This document shows, piece by piece, positions 8,343 through 16,406 of a stretch of 32,344 nt of DNA. Both the position numbers and the translations under genes were made by a program. Positions within the stretch are counted from its first letter, which is position 1. Each line of letters starts with the position of its first letter. Origin of the DNA: REEB95 sp050729835 (GTDB taxonomy: Bacteria > Pseudomonadota > Alphaproteobacteria > ATCC43930 > CGMCC-115725); NCBI GenBank assembly GCA_050729835.1, contig JBOHLS010000026.1, positions 1-32,344 of the forward strand, written 5' to 3'. Under the pieces are notes generated by a model. The model was not told where the DNA came from and did not search any database. It saw nothing but the letters and a program-made list of their open reading frames with translations.

Positions 8343-8418
8343 TGTTTCTGCAAGCTGCGCACGGATTCGGGCTGGCACGGTCGGCCGGCCCATGCCGTGG
8401 GCAAGGAGCCGAACTGCC

Positions 8419-8922
8419 ATGAGCCGCAATGCCGTCGAGACGATCGTGGGCGCGGTCGTCCTGGTCGTCGCCGCCGTTTTCCTGTTCTTCGCCTACACGA
8501 CGACCCAGGTGAACGCGACCGGCGGCACCGAATACACCGCTCAGTTCGATCGCGTCGACGGTTTGCGCGACGGCAGCGACGTCAAGATCAGCGGCATCAA
8601 GGTCGGCACGGTCGAATCCCAATCGCTCGATCCGAAGACGTTCCTCGCCACGATCAAGCTGGCCATCGACCCGAACATCAAATTGCCGGACGATTCGGTG
8701 GCGGTGATCACCTCGCCGGGGCTGCTCGGCGATAATTTCGTGTCGATCGAGCCCGGCAACGACGACAAGGTCATCCCGCCGGGCGGACGCATCGTCCACA
8801 CCCAGGCGGCGATGAACCTCCAATCGCTCATCGGCCAGGCGATCTACGGCGGGAACCAGAACAAGGGGCAGGGCGGCGGCGTGTCGCCGGGCCCGCAGCC
8901 AAGCCCGGCGCCGAAGCCATGA
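8419..8922 (+). CDS. mlaD: MlaD-like MCE-domain protein (outer-membrane lipid asymmetry)
   Basis: Encodes 167 residues: one N-terminal membrane helix (about residues 8-27, ETIVGAVVLVVAAVFLFFAY) and then an MCE/MlaD domain with YTAQFDRVDGLRDGSDVKI, GIKVGTVE and SPGLLGDNFVSIEPG. MlaD forms the periplasmic hexameric substrate-binding ring of the MlaFEDB phospholipid transporter. The tail after residue about 145 is a Gly/Pro-rich linker. Start at 8419 is supported by AAGGAG at 8403-8408. The partner genes mlaFEB are not in the window, as is usual for this alphaproteobacterial location. It overlaps the next gene by ATGA. Confidence 0.85.
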   Translation: MSRNAVETIVGAVVLVVAAVFLFFAYTTTQVNATGGTEYTAQFDRVDGLRDGSDVKISGIKVGTVESQSLDPKTFLATIKLAIDPNIKLPDDSVAVITSPGLLGDNFVSIEPGNDDKVIPPGGRIVHTQAAMNLQSLIGQAIYGGNQNKGQGGGVSPGPQPSPAPKP

Positions 8923-9740
8923 CCCTCGGCGACTCACGCGGGGCGGGGGTCGTTCCAGGCAAGCCGGAGGTCGAACAGCGCTGGGATCCGGAGCGTTATC
9001 GGCGCAACGCGGCGTTCGTGCCCGCGCTCGGCGCCGATGTCGTCGCGCTGCTGGCGCCGCAACCCGGCGAGCGGATTCTCGATCTCGGCTGCGGTGACGG
9101 CGTCCTCACGGCGACGCTGGCTGAACACGCGGCGGTGGTTGGGGTCGACCAGAGCGCCGAGCAGATCGCGGCGGCGGCGGCGCGCGGCCTCGACGTGCGC
9201 GTCGTCGACGGCGCCCAGCTGCCTTTTGCCGAAGAATTCGACGCGGTTTTCTCGAATGCGGCGCTGCACTGGATGCGGGCGCCGGACGCGGTAATCGACG
9301 GCGTGTGGCGGGTGCTGAAGCCCGGCGGCCGCTTCGTCGCGGAGTGCGGCGGGGCCGGCAACGTCGCGCAGGTGCTCGATGCGCTGCTCGCCGTCCTGGC
9401 GCGGCGCGGCATCGACGGCCGGACGACCATCCCGTGGTATTTCCCCACCGTCGATGAGTATCGTCGGCGTCTCGAAACGCGCGGTTTCACGGTGCGAATC
9501 ATGACGTTGACGGCACGGCCCACGGCGCTGCCGGGCGCCTTGGGTGATTGGCTCGACACTTTCGCCGAGAGTTTCCTCGCTTTGGTACCACCCGGCGAGC
9601 GCGCGGCGGTCAAGGCCGAGGTCGAAACCCGCGCGTGCCCCCATCTCTTCCACGCGGGAACCTGGAGCGTGGATTATGTGCGGCTGCGCTTTGCGGCACT
9701 GAAGCCCGGTACAGCCCGGCGGAAAGGCGAGGCGGCATGA
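8919..9740 (+). CDS. Class I SAM-dependent methyltransferase
   Basis: A 273-residue methyltransferase with Rossmann motif I ILDLGCGDG at residues 53-61, the acidic motif II VVGVDQS, motif IV FDAVFSNAALHWM and RVLKPGGRFVAECGG. The SNAALHWM pattern resembles trans-aconitate-methyltransferase-like and UbiE/Tam-like enzymes, but the substrate cannot be named. The ATG at 8919 overlaps the mlaD stop (ATGA), and its own stop overlaps the next ATG in the same way, so it is translationally coupled inside the operon. Confidence 0.8.
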   Translation: MTLGDSRGAGVVPGKPEVEQRWDPERYRRNAAFVPALGADVVALLAPQPGERILDLGCGDGVLTATLAEHAAVVGVDQSAEQIAAAAARGLDVRVVDGAQLPFAEEFDAVFSNAALHWMRAPDAVIDGVWRVLKPGGRFVAECGGAGNVAQVLDALLAVLARRGIDGRTTIPWYFPTVDEYRRRLETRGFTVRIMTLTARPTALPGALGDWLDTFAESFLALVPPGERAAVKAEVETRACPHLFHAGTWSVDYVRLRFAALKPGTARRKGEAA

Positions 9741-9964
9741 GCAAGCTGACGCTGCCAACTTGGCTGACGCCCGAGGGCGAGCCGGTCTCCTGCCTCGACA
9801 AGATCAAGGTGCTCAACGAGAACCTGGATGAGATCCAACAGCTGACCCAGGACGCGCTGGAAGACGCGGTGCTGATGGGCTGCGACGAAGCGCAATTCCG
9901 GCGCGTCGTGCGCGAGCTCGCCGAAAGCCTCGACAACCCGTACCGGAAGAAACCCAAGCCGTGA
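9737..9964 (+). CDS. Small conserved alphaproteobacterial protein, unknown function
   Basis: Encodes 75 residues, MSKLTLPTWLTPEGEPV onward, acidic and probably helical (KIKVLNENLDEIQQLTQDALEDAVLMG), with no signal peptide or membrane segment. Overlapping ATGA and GTGA junctions on both sides support it as a real gene. I recall small proteins of this kind preceding DUF2155 genes in related bacteria but know of no function. Confidence 0.75.
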   Translation: MSKLTLPTWLTPEGEPVSCLDKIKVLNENLDEIQQLTQDALEDAVLMGCDEAQFRRVVRELAESLDNPYRKKPKP

Positions 9965-10395
9965 GATCGCTCCTTTTCGCACTCGTTGCCTTCGCGGTCA
10001 CCGCTGCGCCGGCCTGGGCCCAGAAATCCCAGCCACTGGCCGGCCCGGCACCGGTCGCCGTCGCGGCAGTGCTCCAGGGCCTCGACAAGATCACGGCGCG
10101 GGTGTCGCGTTTCGACGCCCCGATCGATCAGCCGGTGCATTTCGGCACGCTGGTCATCACCGTGCGCGCTTGCGTCAAGCGCCCGCCGGAGGAGCCGCCC
10201 GAGACGGCGGCGTTTCTCGAGATCGACGAAGTCCGCGCCGACGCGAACGCGGCGTCGACCAAGAGCGTCTTCAGCGGCTGGATGTTCGCCTCGTCGCCGG
10301 CGATCTCGGCGCTGGAAGATCCGGTCTATGACGTCAACGTTCTCGACTGCAAGATGGCCACGGCCGCCGCGCCGTCGAGCCCGGCCGCGAAATGA
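9961..10395 (+). CDS. DUF2155 domain protein, secreted
   Basis: A 144-residue protein from a GTG start overlapping the previous stop (GTGA). The signal peptide is clear: RSLLFALVAFAVTAAPAWAQ with an AWA-Q cleavage site at about residue 20. The mature part carries the DUF2155 signature: LQGLDKITARVSRFDAPI, FGTLVITVRACVKRPPEEPP, then FSGWMFASSPAISALEDPVYD and VLDCK. The family is periplasmic and largely restricted to alphaproteobacteria. Its role is unknown. Its last 70 bases overlap the end of aat on the opposite strand. Confidence 0.88.
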   Translation: MRSLLFALVAFAVTAAPAWAQKSQPLAGPAPVAVAAVLQGLDKITARVSRFDAPIDQPVHFGTLVITVRACVKRPPEEPPETAAFLEIDEVRADANAASTKSVFSGWMFASSPAISALEDPVYDVNVLDCKMATAAAPSSPAAK

Positions 10396-10979
10396 GCCTG
10401 GTGTTGCAGCGCCGCCGCGAGGCGCTGGTGATATTCGGCTCGGGGAATTTCGACGGCGCCGAAGCGCTTGAGATGTGGCGTAACGAATTGCACATCGAGC
10501 AGCGCGAACTTGCCGCGCAACAGCATGGCGACGAGATGCGCCAGGGCGGCCTTGCTGGCATCGCGCTCGCGCGAGAACATGCTCTCGCCGAAGAAGGCGC
10601 CGCCGAGCGCGACGCCGTATAGCCCGCCGACGAGGACGTTGTCCCGCCAGCATTCGACGCTGTGGGCGAAACCCTGGCGGTTGAGCACCGTGTAAAGCGC
10701 GAGAATCTCGCGGTTGATCCACGTCTTCGGCCGCTGTTCCGTCGATTCCGCGCAGCCGCTTATCGTCGCTGCGAATTCGGTGTTGCAGCGGATTTCAAAC
10801 CGGCCCGACCGGAGGGTACGCGCAAGGCGCTTGGACAGATGGAAGCCGTCCAGCGGCAGCACGCCGCGGAGCTCGGGGTCGATCCAGAAAATCTCCGGGT
10901 CGTCCGCCGAATCTGCCATCGGAAAAATTCCCGCCGCGTAGGCGCGCAACAACAGGGCAGGGTTCAGCTTGGGCGTCAT
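10326..10979 (-). CDS. aat: Leucyl/phenylalanyl-tRNA--protein transferase
   Basis: Encodes 217 residues of Aat, which adds Leu or Phe from aminoacyl-tRNA to N-terminal Lys/Arg of proteins, marking them for ClpS/ClpAP degradation in the N-degron pathway. Visible family motifs are LLRAYAAGIFPMAD, IFWIDPELRGVLPLDGFH, WINREILALYTVLNRQGFAHSVE and GLYGVALGGAFFGESMFS. It is the last gene of the aroQ-accB-accC-aat run, 65 bases after accC. The C-terminal tail after PRAEYHQRL looks longer than usual and overlaps the end of DUF2155. Confidence 0.95.
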   Translation of the reverse strand: MTPKLNPALLLRAYAAGIFPMADSADDPEIFWIDPELRGVLPLDGFHLSKRLARTLRSGRFEIRCNTEFAATISGCAESTEQRPKTWINREILALYTVLNRQGFAHSVECWRDNVLVGGLYGVALGGAFFGESMFSRERDASKAALAHLVAMLLRGKFALLDVQFVTPHLKRFGAVEIPRAEYHQRLAAALQHQAHFAAGLDGAAAVAILQSRTLTS

Positions 10980-11044
10980 TACGGCATCGAAGCGTGGTAC
11001 GCACCGGGCGCCGGATCAAGTCCGACCTTCGCCCGTCGCCGCCG

Positions 11045-12385
<1,341 letters not shown>

Positions 12386-12429
12386 GTCAGCTTATGCCTG
12401 TCGTCACGGCGCAGTACGCTCCAATGCGC

Positions 12430-12873
12430 CTACTCCAAAACCATCAGGATCTGGCCGAACTCGACCGGCGTGCCGTCGGCAACCAGGATTTCCTTCACGT
12501 GGCCGCTGCGCGGCGCCTGGATTTGGTTCATCACCTTCATCGCCTCGATGACCAGTAACGGCTGCCCCTCGCGCACGTGATCGCCGACGTTGACGAAGCG
12601 GGACGCGCTCGGTTGCGGCGCCAGATAGGCGGTACCGACCATTGGCGCCTTGACGGCGCCCAGCGGCTCGGCTTCGGCGATCGGCGCGCCGGCCGCGGCC
12701 GTCGGCGGCGGCATCGACACGGTCACGGCCGGCACGGTCGGCGCGTTGCGCACGACGCGGATGCGCCGGTCGCCTTGCGCATATTCGATTTCGCTGAGGC
12801 CGGTTTCCTCGAGGAGCGCGGCGAGCGCGCGAACGAGATCGCCGTCAACCGTCAGATCGTTTTGCTTGGTCAT
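12430..12873 (-). CDS. accB: Acetyl-CoA carboxylase, biotin carboxyl carrier protein
   Basis: Encodes 147 residues. An N-terminal helical region (about 1-45) is joined by a Pro/Ala linker to a C-terminal biotinyl domain. The biotinylated lysine is K113 in EAMKVMNQI. The thumb-like region VKAPMVGTAYLAPQP is also present. BCCP carries carboxybiotin from AccC to AccAD. It begins 11 bases after the aroQ stop and precedes accC. Confidence 0.97.
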   Translation of the reverse strand: MTKQNDLTVDGDLVRALAALLEETGLSEIEYAQGDRRIRVVRNAPTVPAVTVSMPPPTAAAGAPIAEAEPLGAVKAPMVGTAYLAPQPSASRFVNVGDHVREGQPLLVIEAMKVMNQIQAPRSGHVKEILVADGTPVEFGQILMVLE

Positions 12874-12884
12874 CGGTTCACGGA

Positions 12885-13337
12885 TCAGTCGTTATCGGCT
12901 TCGAGCAGTCGCGCCATCGCCTCGAGCGCCAGCAGATAGCCCTGAGCGCCCAGGCCGGCGACCACGCCGGTCGCAGCCCGGCTCACCAGTGAGTTCTGCC
13001 GGAAGGCTTCGCGGCGGTGGATGTTGGACAGATGCACTTCGATGATCGGCATCTCGGCAGCAAGCAGCGCGTCGAGAATGGCCACCGAGGTCGTCGTATA
13101 GCCGGCGGGATTGATGATGATGCCGTCGGCGTTCTCGCGCGCCTCTTGAATCCATTCGACGAGTTGGCCTTCGGCGTTCGACTGACGAAAGTCGACCGCG
13201 AGACCGAGCACGGAGCCGCGCTCCATACAGGATTCCTCGATGTCGGCGAGCGTGTCGCGGCCATAGGTTTCCGGCTCGCGCACGCCGAGCAGGTTCAGGT
13301 TCGGACCGTTGAGGATCAAAATGGTTGCGCCGGCCAC
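12885..13337 (-). CDS. aroQ: Type II 3-dehydroquinate dehydratase
   Basis: Encodes about 150 residues from a GTG at 13337 preceded by GGGGAAA; the longer open frame upstream lacks family similarity. The enzyme converts 3-dehydroquinate to 3-dehydroshikimate in the shikimate pathway. Motifs: ILNGPNLNLLGVREPETYG with the catalytic Tyr, RQSNAEGQLVEWIQ, INPAGYTTTSVAI and EVHLSNIHRREAFR carrying the essential Glu, His and Arg. The common INPAAYTHTS is GYTTTS here, but the main catalytic residues are kept. It is first in the aroQ-accB-accC-aat operon. Confidence 0.95.
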   Translation of the reverse strand: MAGATILILNGPNLNLLGVREPETYGRDTLADIEESCMERGSVLGLAVDFRQSNAEGQLVEWIQEARENADGIIINPAGYTTTSVAILDALLAAEMPIIEVHLSNIHRREAFRQNSLVSRAATGVVAGLGAQGYLLALEAMARLLEADND

Positions 13338-13466
13338 CAGGGTTTCCCCGAAATGCCTTGTCGGGAAAAGGCTTATAGCACGAGATAATGGCGCGCAACC
13401 GCCCGTTTCTCCGATCTTAACTTTCGCTCCATAGAGTCGCTCGGGCTTAGCGGAAGAGGGGACGGG

Positions 13467-15128
13467 ATGGTTTCGCCTTCGGCGACGGATGCGGGTTGGC
13501 GCATGACCGAGCGCGCCAAGGGCTGGCGCCGTCTCGCATGGCGCCTTGCGCCCTATCTCGCCATCGTCGGCGCGGCGGGCGCGCTGCTGGCGACCGCGCC
13601 GCTCGGCGGCGACTTCGCTTGGAGCGATGCGCCGCGTCACGCGCTTGACGGCGCCTTCATCAAGGACCTGATCGTCGCGCTGCCGCGCCATCCGGTGGCC
13701 TGGGCCGAAGATTACTACCTGCAATATCCGGCGCTCTCGATCCTGTTCTATCCGCCGCTGTTCTACGTTTTCGAGGCGGTCGCGTTCGCCGTGCTGGGTG
13801 TCACCCAATTCGCCGCGCAGGCGATGATAGCGGTTTTTTACGCCTTGCTCGGATTGGGTCTCTATCGCTTGACGCGGCTCTGGACGTCCCGGCCCGCCGC
13901 GCTCGGTGCCGCGCTGATGGTGATGGGCGCGCCGGAGTTCGCGCTGTGGGGCCGCCAGGTCATGCTCGACGTTCCCGCCACGGCCTGGTTGGTCTGGGGC
14001 GTTTATGCCTTCGCGCGGTTCCTGCGCTTCGATCGCGGCCGCGACCTGGCGATGGCGTCGGTGCTGCTGCTTGCCGCGCTTTACACAAAGTACAACGTCG
14101 TGTTCATCGCCGCCGTGCTGTTGCTGACGTTAGTCGCCGCGCGCGGCCGCACGCTCATCGGCGATCGCCGTCTGCGGTGGACGGCCGCCTCCGCCGTGAT
14201 CGGCGCGATGCCGGCGATCGCCCTGCTGCTGACCTTCGGCTCGGCCAATCTTCAGTCGGCCGCCGACCTGACCGGCGAGTTGCCGCGCTGGAGTTTCGCG
14301 GCGTGGTCCTTTTATGCGGGGCTGTTGCCGCAGATCGTCGGCTGGCCGGTGCTCGGCCTGGCGATCGCCGGGCTCGGCCTTCTGATCGCCGGCCGGATTC
14401 CCGCGCTCAAGGGCTGGCCGGCGTGGTTGCTGCTCGGCTGGGCCTTCGTCGGCTACGCCTTCTTCACGGCGATCGCGGTGCGCGAGCCGCGCCATCTGAT
14501 GACCGCGGTGCCGCCGCTCGCCATCCTGGCCGCCTGCGCGCTCGATCAGGTGCTGCCGCGCCGCGTCGGCGGCATCGTCGCCCTTACGGTTGGCGTCGGC
14601 GTGCTCGGCTGGACCGTCGCCACCGATCCCGTGCCGACTGTGACCGGCTACAAGCCGATGGCGGATTACGTGGCCGACACCGTGCCGACCAACGCGCGCG
14701 TCCTGTTCTCCGGCTATCGCGACGGCAACTTCATCTTCGACCTGCGCATGCGCGAGGACCGGCGCGATATCTGGACGATCCGTGCGGACAAATTATTGTT
14801 GCGCGTCGCGATCGAGCGGCGCCGCGGCGTCGGCGAGGCGTCCTATTCGCAGGCACAGATCGCGGCGCTAGTCCGCAACCTCGGCATCGACCTCGTCGTC
14901 GCGCAGGACGGCTTCTGGGCCGACCTGTCCGAGATGCATCGCCTCGACACGGTGCTGGCCGGGCCCGATTTCACCGCCGTCAAGCATTTTACCATCGGCG
15001 GCACGATGGGCCGCACCGACAAGTTGTTCACGATCTACCGGCCGAATTACGCGGTCGAGCAGAAAAGCCAGGACCTCAAGCTCGACATGCCGATTTTCGG
15101 CGGCCAGATCGACGGCCGGCTGCGCTAA
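13467..15128 (+). CDS. GT39/ArnT-like membrane glycosyltransferase (GT-C fold)
   Basis: Encodes 553 residues with about ten hydrophobic helices followed by a soluble C-terminal domain of about 160 residues. The first periplasmic loop FAWSDAPRHALDG holds the acidic residue expected in GT-C enzymes using polyprenyl-phosphate sugars. FYPPLFYVFEAV and ALWGRQVMLDVPATAWLVWG fit the PMT/ArnT-like group. The acceptor and sugar cannot be told. GAGGGGACGGG precedes the ATG; a second Met 12 codons in is possible. It is divergent from aroQ and stands alone. Confidence 0.75.
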   Translation: MVSPSATDAGWRMTERAKGWRRLAWRLAPYLAIVGAAGALLATAPLGGDFAWSDAPRHALDGAFIKDLIVALPRHPVAWAEDYYLQYPALSILFYPPLFYVFEAVAFAVLGVTQFAAQAMIAVFYALLGLGLYRLTRLWTSRPAALGAALMVMGAPEFALWGRQVMLDVPATAWLVWGVYAFARFLRFDRGRDLAMASVLLLAALYTKYNVVFIAAVLLLTLVAARGRTLIGDRRLRWTAASAVIGAMPAIALLLTFGSANLQSAADLTGELPRWSFAAWSFYAGLLPQIVGWPVLGLAIAGLGLLIAGRIPALKGWPAWLLLGWAFVGYAFFTAIAVREPRHLMTAVPPLAILAACALDQVLPRRVGGIVALTVGVGVLGWTVATDPVPTVTGYKPMADYVADTVPTNARVLFSGYRDGNFIFDLRMREDRRDIWTIRADKLLLRVAIERRRGVGEASYSQAQIAALVRNLGIDLVVAQDGFWADLSEMHRLDTVLAGPDFTAVKHFTIGGTMGRTDKLFTIYRPNYAVEQKSQDLKLDMPIFGGQIDGRLR

Positions 15129-15668
15129 TTAATCAGCAGAGGCAGTGGCGGCGCGCGGCTGGGTGATCGTGGTGCTCCGCTGCTCCAATTTCGCCAGCAC
15201 TTGTTCCAGAGCGCCGCGCTCGCCGGCGTCGAGATTGGCGAGGATCTCGTCCTGAACCGCGCGCAACCCGGGCACGATCTGGTGATAGGTCGTCGTACCT
15301 TGCGGCGTCAGGTCCAAGATCGCCCGGCGGTGGTCGGTCGGATCGATGCGGCGCGTGACGTGGCTGGCCGCGGTCAGCCGCGCCACGGCCCGGCTGACCC
15401 GGACCTTATCCATCGCGGTGCGGTCGACGACGCTGTTGGCGTTCATCGCGCCGTAACGGGCGAGCACGGCCATCGTCCGCTATTCGGGCGCCGACAGCCG
15501 AAACCGGCGCGAGTAGACGCGCGCCGAGGCCCGGGTCAATCGATTGCTCAGAACGGATAGGCGAAACGGCAGAAACTGTTCGATCGTGAATGCCGACGCG
15601 GGCCAGTTTCTACCACCACCACCCCTTAAGAAATTAGTTTCATTGTTAACCGTTGCGCCTTTAGCCAC
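15129..15668 (-). pseudogene. MarR-family regulator split by an in-frame amber codon
   Basis: Two parts lie in one frame. The upstream part (to 15483) reads EQFLPFRLSVLSNRLTRASA and then RFRLSAPE. The codon at 15480-15482 is TAG. The downstream part continues RTMAVLARYGAMNANSVVDR and carries the winged-helix region with RRIDPTDHRRAILDLTPQG. Intact MarR proteins usually read SxPEWRVMAVL here, so TAG replaces a conserved Trp TGG codon by one base change. The likely start is GTG at 15668, with no strong ribosome site. The downstream ATG at 15473 could make only a 114-residue piece lacking the N-terminal dimer helices. It is divergent from maiA, which it may once have controlled. Confidence 0.8.
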
Positions 15669-15761
15669 GCTCGTCAAGGACGGCACGCCGCCCGCGCCCG
15701 ACGGCTTGACGCGGCAGTGCACGTCGCCGACAACGATACGATTCGACAGGCGAGGATCCCC

Positions 15762-16406
15762 ATGTTGACGCTTCATGGTTATTTCCGGTCCTCGGCGGCG
15801 TTCCGGGTACGGATTGCGCTCAATCTCAAGGGGCTCGCCTACGAGCAGGCCTTTGTGCATTTGCGCAAGAACGAACAGCGTGCGCCGGAATACTTCGCCA
15901 AGAACCCGCAAGGGCTAGTGCCGTTGCTGGAGGACGGACGCGCCCGTTTCGTCCAGTCGCTGGCGATCATCGAATATCTCGACGAGATACATCCATCGCC
16001 CAGACTGTTGCCGGATGGGCCGGAGGATCGCGCGCGCGTCCGCGCCCTGGCGCAGATCGTTGCCGCCGACATCCACCCGCTCGGCAATCTGCGCGTGCTG
16101 CGCTACCTCGCCAAGCCGCTCGGCCACGACGAGAAGACGATCGAGACATGGTTCAATCACTGGATCAGGCTGGGCTTCGAGGCGCTCGAGCCGCTATTGT
16201 GCGACGCGCGCACCGGCGAATTCTGCCACGGCGATGCGCCGGGCCTTGCCGACGTCTGCCTGGTGCCGCAGATGTTCAACGCCAAGCGCTATCCGAGCTT
16301 CGACCTGACACCGTTCCCGATCATCGCCCGCGTCTTCGGCAACTGCATGAAGCTTGACGCCTTCAAGCGCGCGACGCCGGACCAGCAGCCCGATTTCGAG
16401 AAATAG
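15762..16406 (+). CDS. maiA: Maleylacetoacetate isomerase (zeta-class glutathione S-transferase)
   Basis: Encodes 214 residues, the usual size. The enzyme isomerises maleylacetoacetate to fumarylacetoacetate with glutathione in tyrosine/homogentisate breakdown. The N-terminal thioredoxin fold shows YFRSSAAFRVRIALNLKGL; the SSC of the classic zeta motif is SSA, a variant I recall from many bacterial members. NPQGLVPLLEDG, QSLAIIEYLDE and DVCLVPQMFNAKRY are typical. The start at 15762 follows GCGAGGA. No other homogentisate genes are next to it. Its stop abuts the stop of the convergent copper ATPase gene with no gap. Confidence 0.88.
   Translation: MLTLHGYFRSSAAFRVRIALNLKGLAYEQAFVHLRKNEQRAPEYFAKNPQGLVPLLEDGRARFVQSLAIIEYLDEIHPSPRLLPDGPEDRARVRALAQIVAADIHPLGNLRVLRYLAKPLGHDEKTIETWFNHWIRLGFEALEPLLCDARTGEFCHGDAPGLADVCLVPQMFNAKRYPSFDLTPFPIIARVFGNCMKLDAFKRATPDQQPDFEK

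Noticed and set aside
13338..13808. Long N-terminal extension of the aroQ frame
   Set aside because: Family similarity begins only at ILNGPNLNLLG. A GTG at 13337 with GGGGAAA upstream gives normal length, and the extension is antisense to the divergent glycosyltransferase start.
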